NCBI GenBank assembly: GCA_023268935.1
Contig: JALRKK010000068.1
Location: 1 to 47,477 of the forward strand
From: Glaciecola sp.
GTDB taxonomy: Bacteria > Pseudomonadota > Gammaproteobacteria > Enterobacterales > Alteromonadaceae
Length of the DNA stretch: 47,477 bases
Direction of reading: 5' to 3'
A program made the position numbers and the translations under genes. Position 1 is the stretch's first letter. Every line of letters starts with the position of its first letter. Shown here one piece after another: positions 8,414 to 15,856 of the stretch. Under the pieces are notes generated by a model, which did not search any database, was not told where the DNA came from, and saw only the letters and a program-made list of their open reading frames with translations.

Positions 8414-8485
8414 ATGTGGACTAAACCTGAATATCATGAAATGAGATTAGGATTTGAAGTTACGTTATATATTAGTAACCGATAA
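8414..8485 (+). CDS. pqqA: PqqA, PQQ precursor peptide (23 residues)
   Basis: A 23-codon gene beginning [20 protein letters not shown] and ending S-N-R. It matches the PqqA family in length, in the MW-x-KP start, in the RxGFEVTxY core and in the terminal Arg. PqqA is the ribosomal precursor of PQQ: Glu15 and Tyr19 (the E-x-x-x-Y pair, present here) are cross-linked by PqqE with PqqD as chaperone, then cut out and converted to PQQ. It has a Shine-Dalgarno GGAG at 8402–8405 and is closed by a strong terminator from 8499, so it can be made as a short monocistronic or terminal message. It is unusual in lying 6.7 kb downstream of pqqE instead of directly upstream of pqqB. A second copy to the left of the window is possible. 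Confidence 0.93.
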   Translation: MWTKPEYHEMRLGFEVTLYISNR

Positions 8486-8498
8486 TATACGTCTGAAT

Positions 8499-8530
8499 AA
8501 AAAAAGGTTGCTCATGGCAACCTTTTTTTT
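8499..8530 (+). terminator. Rho-independent terminator after pqqA
   Basis: AAAAAGGTTGC at 8501–8511 pairs perfectly with GCAACCTTTTT at 8517–8527 around a 5-base loop, and the T run continues to 8530. Because an A run precedes the stem, the hairpin could also terminate minus-strand transcription arriving from the tRNA side. Confidence 0.9.
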
Positions 8531-8662
8531 GCGGTCTCATTATAAGCTATAAAGTGTTCTTCATAACGGATTAAATTTAACTAAAAATGCGGCTTCATAA
8601 GACAGTCTTAGGTATCTTTGAGACTACTGGATTTGTTCGAACAATCACGGAGCAGAAGAAAA

Positions 8663-8739
8663 TGGTCGGTGTGATAGGATTTGAACCTACGACCCCTGAC
8701 ACCCCATGACAGTGCGCTACCAAGCTGCGCCACACACCG
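8663..8739 (-). tRNA. tRNA-Pro (GGG anticodon)
   Basis: A 77-base cloverleaf on the minus strand. The acceptor stem CGGTGTG pairs with CACACCG, followed by discriminator A and an encoded CCA. The D-arm is GCGCAGCTTGGTAGCGC and the anticodon loop is ATGGGGT with anticodon GGG. The T-arm is GTAGG, TTCAAAT, CCTAT. It aligns along its length with the enterobacterial tRNA-Pro(GGG). The 3′ end faces pqqA, the usual target orientation for integrating elements, although no integrase is present. Confidence 0.95.
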
Positions 8740-8753
8740 ACCGTAGGCAATGC

Positions 8754-8759
8754 ATTATA
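8754..8759 (-). promoter_or_regulatory. −10 box of the tRNA-Pro gene
   Basis: On the minus strand a perfect TATAAT lies 14 bases upstream of the tRNA 5′ end. The −35 region 16–18 bases further upstream is weak. The rest of 8760–9024 is AT-rich, with no further gene seen. Confidence 0.5.
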
Positions 8760-9024
8760 GGGATTTAGATAGAATTTGCTAGTGATTTTTTTACTAATTC
8801 ACAAGCCGATTCACCATTTGTCACTTTTCGACACACATACCATCATTTACTCATAAATATCTTCTACTTACCAAGGTGCTCATAGCAACATTGTTTATAA
8901 TTGACAAAATGAAACCCAATCTCATAACGACTATAAAATCGAACGTTTTATCAAATAATTTTCGCTTTTTATTCTTTTTTATAGATCTATACTCATATGT
9001 GTAAACGCATTTAGGAGTCTAATT

Positions 9025-9711
9025 ATGTATATACGCAGAGCGGAAGAACGCGGTAAAGCAAACTTTGGCTGGCTCGATAGCAAACACAGCTTTTCATTTG
9101 GTCAATACTATGATCCTCAGCATATGGGCATTTCGGTATTGAGAGTCATTAATGACGATATCGTATCAGGCGGTGCTGGCTTTGGCATGCATGGCCATCA
9201 GGATATGGAAATTATCTCGTATGTAATTGATGGTGCTTTGGAACACAAAGACAACCAAGGTAATCAATATCGTGTGACCGCAGGAGAGGTTCAACGCATG
9301 AGTGCTGGAACAGGCGTTATGCACTCTGAATACAATGCGTCACAAACGAATGATGTGAACTTTTTGCAGATTTGGATCCTACCCAAGAGCAAAGGGATTG
9401 AGCCGGGTTACGAGCAAAAACGAATCGAACAACAGCACCCCCTTACTCCATTAGTCACACCAGATGGTGCTGATGGTTCAATTAGCATGCATCAAGATGC
9501 CAGTATTTACCGTTTACGTCTAGCATCGGGAGAATCCCACGAGTTATGGGCAAGGCAAGGCTACTTGCATGTCATCAAAGGACATATAACGAGTGAGGGA
9601 CTGACCTTTCGACAAGGTGACGCCGTTGCCCCCACTTCCGGCAGTGAGCTGAATATCGTTGCCCAATCTGATGTTGAGGCGTTGTGGTTTGATTTACCCG
9701 TGGCGTCATAA
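9025..9711 (+). CDS. Pirin family protein (bicupin, YhhW-like)
   Basis: A 228-residue bicupin of the short pirin type. Pirins bind one metal in the N-terminal cupin; the E. coli relative YhhW has quercetin dioxygenase activity. Metal ligands are visible as H-G-H in GMHGHQDMEI at about residues 56–65, a further His in GVMHSE and the Glu that follows it. The C-terminal cupin is degenerate, as is typical (LWARQGYLHVIKGHI). The ATG at 9025 has a good Shine-Dalgarno, AGGAG at 9013–9017. The gene is divergent from tRNA-Pro and upstream of htpX. In vivo substrate and role are unknown; redox or stress sensing is a family-level suggestion only. Confidence 0.85.
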   Translation: MYIRRAEERGKANFGWLDSKHSFSFGQYYDPQHMGISVLRVINDDIVSGGAGFGMHGHQDMEIISYVIDGALEHKDNQGNQYRVTAGEVQRMSAGTGVMHSEYNASQTNDVNFLQIWILPKSKGIEPGYEQKRIEQQHPLTPLVTPDGADGSISMHQDASIYRLRLASGESHELWARQGYLHVIKGHITSEGLTFRQGDAVAPTSGSELNIVAQSDVEALWFDLPVAS

Positions 9712-9770
9712 AATAAATATTTTATCATTGCCATTGAATCGCCATAAAAGCGCTTTATATTATAATTAGT

Positions 9771-9794
9771 GCGTCTCATAGTGAGGCGCTTTTT
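9771..9794 (+). terminator. Terminator-like hairpin between pirin and htpX
   Basis: GCGTCTCA at 9771–9778 pairs with TGAGGCGC at 9782–9789, with one G·T pair and a 3-base loop, followed by TTTTT. It sits directly after a perfect TATAAT at 9761–9766, so it is either the pirin terminator or the first bases of an htpX transcript. Confidence 0.6.
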
Positions 9795-9813
9795 ACCGTT
9801 AAGGACATTTTAA

Positions 9814-10683
9814 ATGCTGCGTATTGCCCTATTTATCGCCACCAATATCGCGATAATCGCATTGATATCAATTACTTTTAGTCTATTAGGTTTCCAAGGA
9901 TTACTCGCACAAAACGGCGTTGATTTGGATCTTGCTGCCCTTTTGGTGTATTCCGCGGTCATTGGTTTTGCGGGTTCATTCATCTCATTACTGCTCTCTA
10001 AATTCATGGCAAAACGCGCTATGAACGTACATATAATTACTGAGCCTCGCAATCAAACCGAAGCCTGGTTACTCAGAACCGTCAGACGACAAGCTGAACA
10101 AGCCAATATCGGTATGCCAGAAGTGGGGATTTTTAACAGTCATGCACCTAATGCTTTTGCTACTGGATGGAGTAAAAATAACTCATTAGTGGCGGTCTCC
10201 ACTGGTCTCATCGATATAATGAATCAATCAGAGGTGGAGGCCGTGCTAGCCCATGAGGTCGCTCATGTGGCGAACGGTGATATGGTAACGATGACATTAT
10301 TACAAGGTGTGGTGAATACGTTTGTTATTTTCTTATCTCGGATCATCGGCCATACAGTGGATAGAGTCGTTTTTAAAGTAGAGCGTGGACATGGCCCTGC
10401 GTTTTGGATTGTCTCGATTATTTGTGAAGTTGTCCTTGGCTTCTTAGCACACATGATCACCATGTGGTTCTCGCGCAAACGAGAATATCGAGCGGATGCT
10501 GATGCGGCCAAAATGGTCGGAAACACGGCTATGATAAACGCTTTGTTAAAGCTTAAAAACCCCAAAGTTGAAGAGCCCCTTGCCGATGAAGTGGCAGCTT
10601 TTGGGATCAACAGCAATGTCAAACAGCTATTTTCTAGTCATCCCCCAATCGATGCTAGAGTTGCGGCCTTACGTCAGCAATAA
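9814..10683 (+). CDS. htpX: HtpX, membrane zinc metalloprotease
   Basis: A 289-residue inner-membrane M48 protease of normal length. HtpX degrades misfolded membrane proteins alongside FtsH. The N-terminus has two membrane segments at about residues 3–25 and 43–64. The catalytic HExxH motif is HEVAH in VLAHEVAHVANGD at about residues 146–158, and the third zinc ligand is the Glu in SRKREYRADADAAKM. Two more hydrophobic stretches lie between them (VVNTFVIFLSRIIG and VSIICEVVLGFLAHMIT). The C-terminus ends with LFSSHPPIDARVAALR, a typical M48B tail. SD-like AAGGA at 9800–9804 precedes the ATG. In E. coli the gene is under Cpx envelope-stress control; no clear CpxR box was recognised here. Confidence 0.95.
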   Translation: MLRIALFIATNIAIIALISITFSLLGFQGLLAQNGVDLDLAALLVYSAVIGFAGSFISLLLSKFMAKRAMNVHIITEPRNQTEAWLLRTVRRQAEQANIGMPEVGIFNSHAPNAFATGWSKNNSLVAVSTGLIDIMNQSEVEAVLAHEVAHVANGDMVTMTLLQGVVNTFVIFLSRIIGHTVDRVVFKVERGHGPAFWIVSIICEVVLGFLAHMITMWFSRKREYRADADAAKMVGNTAMINALLKLKNPKVEEPLADEVAAFGINSNVKQLFSSHPPIDARVAALRQQ

Positions 10684-10769
10684 ACCGTTACAACTTGTCC
10701 CTCGACAAGGCTGATCAAAAACCTTAGCTTGTTGTGTATAAAGAAAAAATAACAATTGAGTTGAGTCCA

Positions 10770-11456
10770 ATGATCAGCCTGCGTCAAATAAGCAAAACCT
10801 TTAGCAACGGTGATGAAACCGTAACGGCCTTGAATAACGTTTCGTTAGATATTAAAAAAAACGAATTCGTTGCTATTATGGGTACATCGGGTTCAGGAAA
10901 ATCGACCCTTATGAATGTGTTGGGCTGCCTAGATAGCCCGACCACCGGCGATTATGTTCTCAATGATCAAAATATTGCACAGTTAGATGATGATACGCTC
11001 TCAAGTATCCGCAATCGCTACATTGGCTTTATTTTCCAAACCTTTCACCTGCTCCCTAAACTCGATGTGGTGGGTAATATCACCCTCCCCTTGCGATATA
11101 CTGATGTGTCTCAAAATGAAACGCAAACTCGTGCCAATGCGTTAATTGAGCGAGTGGGGTTGTCACATCGTAAACATCACAAACCATTTGAAATGTCTGG
11201 TGGTCAAAGACAACGTGTGGCCATCGCGCGCGCATTGATTAATCAACCTAGCGTGATTTTGGCCGATGAGCCAACAGGGAATCTGGACAGCAAGACCTCA
11301 GAAGAAATCATGGGGTTATTAACTGAATTGCACCAACAAGGCCAAACCATTGTCATGGTGACACACGAAGCTGACATTGCAGAATACGCACAGCGCGTGA
11401 TTCGCATGAAGGACGGTCAAATTATCGAGGATACTCAAACATGCTCCGCTGCATAA
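10770..11456 (+). CDS. ABC exporter ATPase, MacB/LolD type
   Basis: A 228-residue ATPase if started at ATG 10770 (MISLRQISKTF); a GTG at 10734 would add 12 unconserved residues. It has a complete ATP site: Walker A GTSGSGKST, Q-loop in IFQTFHLLP, signature MSGGQRQRVAIARAL, Walker B VILADEPTGNLDS and H-loop MVTHEADIAE. This is the subtype that powers MacB- and LolCDE-like mechanotransmission machines. It is the first gene of a four-gene operon, and its last 16 bases overlap the next start at 11441. It follows htpX after a short gap that includes a CTTGTC/GACAAG hairpin without a T run. Confidence 0.92.
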   Translation: MISLRQISKTFSNGDETVTALNNVSLDIKKNEFVAIMGTSGSGKSTLMNVLGCLDSPTTGDYVLNDQNIAQLDDDTLSSIRNRYIGFIFQTFHLLPKLDVVGNITLPLRYTDVSQNETQTRANALIERVGLSHRKHHKPFEMSGGQRQRVAIARALINQPSVILADEPTGNLDSKTSEEIMGLLTELHQQGQTIVMVTHEADIAEYAQRVIRMKDGQIIEDTQTCSAA

Positions 11457-13393
11457 TCACCTTTGTTTTATGTTTCAGTGCTCTGACATGGGGGCAAGAT
11501 GTCCCCTTGGTCTTGTCGGGTAAAGTCAGCTCTGCGGCCAAACAAATTGTCAACGCCCCACGCTCTAGTAGTTGGCAGATCCAGATCCAATGGATGGCAG
11601 AAGAAGGGGATATTGTACAAAAAGGCGAGCCTGTCGTGGTATTTGATGGCGCTGCAACCCAAGCACAACTCGAACAGAATGAGGAGCGCTTAGAAACCTT
11701 AAACCTCGAGTTCAAACAATTAAAGATGCGCTTAGAACAAGCGGTTACTGAAGCTCAAGGTCGACTCGCTGTGGCACAAATGCGCGTGGCCAAAGCACGC
11801 ATCCCTGTATCCATCATATCGGATACCATTAATGCTTACCAACGTGGGCAAAATGAACTCGCCTTAGAACGCGCTCTGATGGAACAAGGTAAAGCGCGAG
11901 AAGCCGTTATTGAAGCAGAACAACAGCTCAAAGCTGGGCTAGAAAAAAAACGCATCGATATATTACAGGTCGAAGACCAAATTACCTATCTAGCTGGGTT
12001 AATGGAAAAACTCAATGTCACCGCTCAACACACTGGCTCCGTGAGTTATGCATTACACCCTTGGTATGGCCGAAAACTGCGCTCAGGTATGAATGTTCAG
12101 CAAAGCTGGAAAGTGTTAGATGTGCAAGCATCAACCGACTTACAAATCGAATCATACGTGCATGAGATTGACGCCTTAATCCTCGAAGAAGGTGATCCAG
12201 TCACACTAACGTTTGATGCCTTTCCCGGCTTTTATTATTCAGGCACTATTGCATCAATCAGTCGTCAAGCAGAAAAAAATCCTCAGTTGAGTAACGCCAG
12301 TTACTTTCCCGTAATAATTCAGTTTAATGAGGTGCCAGAACGAGACCTGATGATTGGGATGAGTGTACGTATTGATACACGCAAAGAATTTGTCTCTACA
12401 TTAATGCGAGATTATGTTGGGCCTTCATCCTTGACCGTTGCAGCTGAGCTCAAATCTTTACAAGACCTAAGCTTCGGTCCACCTTCTATTTCACGTATGT
12501 GGAATTACAAAGTACAAAGGTTAGTAGCTGATAACCAAAGTATTAAACAAGGTGATTTACTTATTCAGTTTGACGGTCAAGACTTGCGCAATCGTCTGGT
12601 AGGCCAGCAAGCGGATTTGGATGCTGCGACTAAGGAGCTTGAAAACATACAACTGCAGGACAACGCCAGAGAAAAAGACTTAGAACTAGCGCTTGCCGAA
12701 GCTCGGATGAACGAAGAAAAAGCACAACGCAAAGCAAAGATCACAGATGCTTCTCGCTCTGAGATTGAGCGTCGCCAACAACAAGCCGATTGGGACATTA
12801 CTCGAGTCTTGAGCGAGCAAGCTCAGCAGCGTTTGGACGAGCATCGTCTACGTAAAGTACTAAACAAACAAGTGCAACAAGCTCGCATTGCCAACCACGC
12901 CTCACGAGTTAAAGAAATTCGTCAAAACATGGCAAAACTCCAAGTCAAAAGCCCGGTGGATGGTATCGCTATCATCAACAAAAATAATGACGGTGACCGA
13001 TATGCCGTAGGTGATAACGTGCACATGGGAAATACCTTAGTCAATGTGCCCTCATTGGACAAACTTGCTGTCAAAATGGAAATCGACGAATCCGATACTC
13101 AAAAAGTCGCGATTGGTCAGCGCGTGGACATTGTCTTAACTGCCTATCCAGAACGAACGTTTAAGGGCACCATCACAAGTAAAGGAAAATCTTATCGAGC
13201 CAAATCACAGCGAAACCAACGCATTATTTTTGATGCTTGGGTGACGTTTGATGAGATTGAAAATACCATCATGCGGCCTGGAATGCAGGCAAACGTCACC
13301 TTGCCTTTAAACGAAGAAGGACTCGCGTTAGTGCCTGATGCCAACGAGGAACTTGTTTTCACAGAGACTCTCACAGCGGAGACTCAACCATGA
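11441..13393 (+). CDS. Tandem (double) HlyD/MacA-type periplasmic adaptor protein
   Basis: A 650-residue exported protein with a signal peptide (residues 1–18, ending LTWG). It looks like two adaptor units in one chain. Unit one, about residues 20–315, has a lipoyl half (EGDIVQKGEPVVVFDG), a coiled coil from about 75 to 195 and a beta-barrel part ending in MIGMSVRI. Unit two, about 320–640, has WNYKVQRLVADNQSIKQGDL, a second lipoyl motif QFDGQDLRN, a long coiled coil (about 375–500), LQVKSPVDGIAI and a barrel ending in MRPGMQANVTLP. Normal adaptors are about 350–450 residues. It overlaps the ATPase by 16 bases and the next adaptor by 4. It should bridge the MacB-like permease to an outer-membrane channel; the cargo is unknown. 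Confidence 0.82.
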   Translation: MLRCIITFVLCFSALTWGQDVPLVLSGKVSSAAKQIVNAPRSSSWQIQIQWMAEEGDIVQKGEPVVVFDGAATQAQLEQNEERLETLNLEFKQLKMRLEQAVTEAQGRLAVAQMRVAKARIPVSIISDTINAYQRGQNELALERALMEQGKAREAVIEAEQQLKAGLEKKRIDILQVEDQITYLAGLMEKLNVTAQHTGSVSYALHPWYGRKLRSGMNVQQSWKVLDVQASTDLQIESYVHEIDALILEEGDPVTLTFDAFPGFYYSGTIASISRQAEKNPQLSNASYFPVIIQFNEVPERDLMIGMSVRIDTRKEFVSTLMRDYVGPSSLTVAAELKSLQDLSFGPPSISRMWNYKVQRLVADNQSIKQGDLLIQFDGQDLRNRLVGQQADLDAATKELENIQLQDNAREKDLELALAEARMNEEKAQRKAKITDASRSEIERRQQQADWDITRVLSEQAQQRLDEHRLRKVLNKQVQQARIANHASRVKEIRQNMAKLQVKSPVDGIAIINKNNDGDRYAVGDNVHMGNTLVNVPSLDKLAVKMEIDESDTQKVAIGQRVDIVLTAYPERTFKGTITSKGKSYRAKSQRNQRIIFDAWVTFDEIENTIMRPGMQANVTLPLNEEGLALVPDANEELVFTETLTAETQP

Positions 13394-14595
13394 AAAAATT
13401 CAATATATGTCTCTTATTTTGCTTAGGACTCACTGGTTGTGGAGATACAATGGATACCCAGATCCCAACCTATACCGTGACCGAGCAGGAGTTTGTTATT
13501 GCCATCGACGCCTTTGGCGAGGTAGAACCCGCCTCTGCGGAACGCATTACCACCCCAGGTCGTAGGCCAATGGTCTTATCTTGGTTAGTCGACGAAAATA
13601 CTCAAGTCAAGGCGGGCGATGTCATTGCTCGATTTGATTCAGAACGCATTATGCGCCAAAAACTAGAAGAAGAATTTGCCATGCGTAAAATTCAGCAAGA
13701 CATCCTTGCCGGAATCGCTGAGCAGACCCAAGAAAAAAGTGAGATTGTCGTTGAGCAAACCTTTGTTGATGCGGAATTTCAGTTTGTCGAACAATTCGCC
13801 ATTGACGACTTAAGGCTTTATTCTAAATTAGAAATCATAGATACCATGGCGAATCGTGATTTTTTGGAAGCCAAAGATGGTTTTCTCGATTGGAAAGCAT
13901 CTTCAGTCGACGAGCAACATGCCTCAGAACAATCTGTTCTCGATATCCGAAAATCGGGTCATGCCAAGAAGTTAAAACAACATCAAATGGCTTTGAATCA
14001 ACTCGAAGTCAGAGCACCTAGTGATGGATTAATTTTGTATATGAAAGATCGACGTGGCGAAAAACCTGCTGTCGGCAATACTGTTTTTCCTGGCAGTCCA
14101 ATTGCTCAGATCCCCGATTTAAGCAATTTACAAGCGTCTTTATATGTACTAGCCAATGAGGCCATCGAGCTAGATAAAGGCAATCAGATTGAATTTCGTT
14201 TGGATGCTTTTCCTGAAAAAACATTCACTGGTCAAATTTTGGAAGTTGCCAAATTTCCTAGCGAAATCCAACGAGGTGATCCTACCAAATACTTTGCGCT
14301 CAGCGCGAATATTGACCAACAAGATGCATTAGAGCTCCAACCGGGTCGCAAGTTAACAGCCAAAATTACGGTAGAGACTGGAAGAACGACACTAACAGTC
14401 CCATTGCAATCAGTCATTTATGAGAATGAGCAATCCTATGTGTATGTTCAAGATGGCAATGATTTTACCCGTCAAGACGTCACAACGGGACGCAAAAACC
14501 TACACTTTATTGAAATAATCGAAGGCATAGAGCCTGGTACCAAAATCGCGCTGAGCGGAATTGTTGCTTCACAAAACAATCAGGAAGTTAAGTAA
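13390..14595 (+). CDS. Lipoprotein adaptor subunit (HlyD/MacA family) of the ABC exporter
   Basis: A 401-residue lipoprotein: the signal peptide MKKFNICLLFCLGLTGCGD ends in the lipobox LTGC, so it is anchored by Cys17. The lipoyl motif is split in the usual way, with VDENTQVKAGDVIARFDSE at about residues 63–81 and LEVRAPSDGLILY at about 206–218. A coiled-coil hairpin of moderate length lies between. The barrel region contains IEFRLDAFPEKTFTGQI, and a membrane-proximal domain follows (LTVPLQSVIYENEQSYVYV). ATGA joins it to the double adaptor, and TAATG joins it to the permease, so all subunits are translated together. It provides a third adaptor unit in one system. Confidence 0.87.
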   Translation: MKKFNICLLFCLGLTGCGDTMDTQIPTYTVTEQEFVIAIDAFGEVEPASAERITTPGRRPMVLSWLVDENTQVKAGDVIARFDSERIMRQKLEEEFAMRKIQQDILAGIAEQTQEKSEIVVEQTFVDAEFQFVEQFAIDDLRLYSKLEIIDTMANRDFLEAKDGFLDWKASSVDEQHASEQSVLDIRKSGHAKKLKQHQMALNQLEVRAPSDGLILYMKDRRGEKPAVGNTVFPGSPIAQIPDLSNLQASLYVLANEAIELDKGNQIEFRLDAFPEKTFTGQILEVAKFPSEIQRGDPTKYFALSANIDQQDALELQPGRKLTAKITVETGRTTLTVPLQSVIYENEQSYVYVQDGNDFTRQDVTTGRKNLHFIEIIEGIEPGTKIALSGIVASQNNQEVK

Positions 14596-15854
14596 TGCCA
14601 CATCAAGCCAATATTATCTCAACATACATGCAGTTAATTATCGATGCGTTACATGAGCTATCCGCACAAAAACTGCGCACCTTCTTAACCCTGTTGGGGA
14701 TGATTTTTGGTGTGGGTGCGGTGATCGCCATGCTCAATATTGGTGAAGGCGCTGAACGTGAAGCGTTAAAGATGATTGATTCGATGGGGGTGAATAACAT
14801 CATTGTCAACGCGGTCGAATTTACCGATGATGAGTTAACCGAAATTCGTGAAGAATCGCTTGGCCTCAACACCGGTGATGTCGAAGCAGCAGTTGCGACA
14901 CTCCCCTTTGTGACAGAGTTTTCGGCCAGTAAAACCATCAAAACATATGCCTTATACTCAGACTTCGCAAAATCAGATGCACAGGTTGTCGGCATCACAC
15001 CAAGCTACTATGAACATGGCAATTTGACGTTGGCCAATGGTCGCTTTACCGACTCTGAAGATGATATTCGCTTGGCTCAAGTTGCTGTACTAGGTGCTGA
15101 TACGGCACAAGAACTTTTTCCAAATCTGTCAGCGGTAGGCCAGATGATTAAGGTGAACCACCTATGGCTTCATGTCGTTGGTGTGTTACAGCCACCTGCA
15201 GGGGATAAAAATGAATTTCAAGGTGTGCAGATTGGTGGCGACCGCTATCGCGTATTTGTGCCTCTCAATACCGCTAAACAAAAATTTGCGTTCAATCCAC
15301 TCGATAGTGAGTTAGACAGTTTCAAACTCCAAATCTCAACTGAAACGAATCCGGTTGTTGCCGCCAAAGCTGTGACTCACTTGATGGCTACTCGTCACAA
15401 TAATATTGACGTGTACGACATCATCATTCCAGCTGAATTATTAGCACAACAAAAACAAACTCAACAAATATTTAATATTGTAATGGCCTGTGTGGCAGGG
15501 ATTTCATTGTTAGTTGGGGGTATTGGCATCATGAATATCATGCTGGCTAACGTCATGGAGCGCACCACAGAAATTGGCCTACTCAGAGCCGTTGGTGCGA
15601 CACAACGCGATATTCGCCTACAGTTTTTGGCGGAGAGTTTTACGATTTCTTTACTCGGAGGCATATTAGGTATTGTGTTTGGTTTAGTGCTATCAGAGGT
15701 GATCGGATTTTATAGCGAATGGGCGGTGTCATGGTCGCTCACCGCTATTGTCTTATCTTTATCCATCTGTATGCTGGTCGGTGTAGGCTTTGGTGTCTTC
15801 CCTGCGATCAAAGCCTCACAACTTAACCCAATTGAAGCGCTGCACTCAGATTAG
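14595..15854 (+). CDS. MacB-type ABC exporter permease
   Basis: A 419-residue permease with the MacB fold. One membrane helix lies near the N-terminus (FLTLLGMIFGVGAVIAML, about residues 29–46). A large periplasmic domain spans about residues 50–280 (MacB_PCD type; GVNNIIVNAVEF, ANGRFT, VAVLGADTAQELF). Three helices at the C-terminus form the FtsX domain (VGGIGIMNIMLANVMERT, TEIGLLRAVGATQRDI). The ATPase is encoded separately, unlike fused MacB. The gene closes the operon and ends 2 bp before the convergent mscS gene. No TolC-like outer-membrane factor is in the window, so a shared TolC elsewhere is presumed. Substrate is unknown; MacB relatives export peptides, siderophores or lipoproteins. 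Confidence 0.9.
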   Translation: MPHQANIISTYMQLIIDALHELSAQKLRTFLTLLGMIFGVGAVIAMLNIGEGAEREALKMIDSMGVNNIIVNAVEFTDDELTEIREESLGLNTGDVEAAVATLPFVTEFSASKTIKTYALYSDFAKSDAQVVGITPSYYEHGNLTLANGRFTDSEDDIRLAQVAVLGADTAQELFPNLSAVGQMIKVNHLWLHVVGVLQPPAGDKNEFQGVQIGGDRYRVFVPLNTAKQKFAFNPLDSELDSFKLQISTETNPVVAAKAVTHLMATRHNNIDVYDIIIPAELLAQQKQTQQIFNIVMACVAGISLLVGGIGIMNIMLANVMERTTEIGLLRAVGATQRDIRLQFLAESFTISLLGGILGIVFGLVLSEVIGFYSEWAVSWSLTAIVLSLSICMLVGVGFGVFPAIKASQLNPIEALHSD

Positions 15855-15856
15855 TG

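Noticed and set aside
8598-8610. TAAGAC-A-GTCTTA palindrome between pqqA and the tRNA
   Set aside because: Short, without nearby promoter or gene start; it may be chance in AT-rich sequence.
8633-8644. TTGTTCGAACAA palindrome as a tRNA-Pro terminator
   Set aside because: It is a perfect 12-base palindrome but has no loop of usable size and no T run after it on the minus strand.
10698-10714. CTTGTC/GACAAG hairpin between htpX and the ABC operon as a terminator
   Set aside because: No T run follows, so intrinsic termination is unlikely; htpX and the ABC genes may be partly co-transcribed.
14603-14998. 131-codon open frame antisense to the MacB-like permease
   Set aside because: No recognisable domain or ribosome site; it covers the well-supported permease N-terminus.
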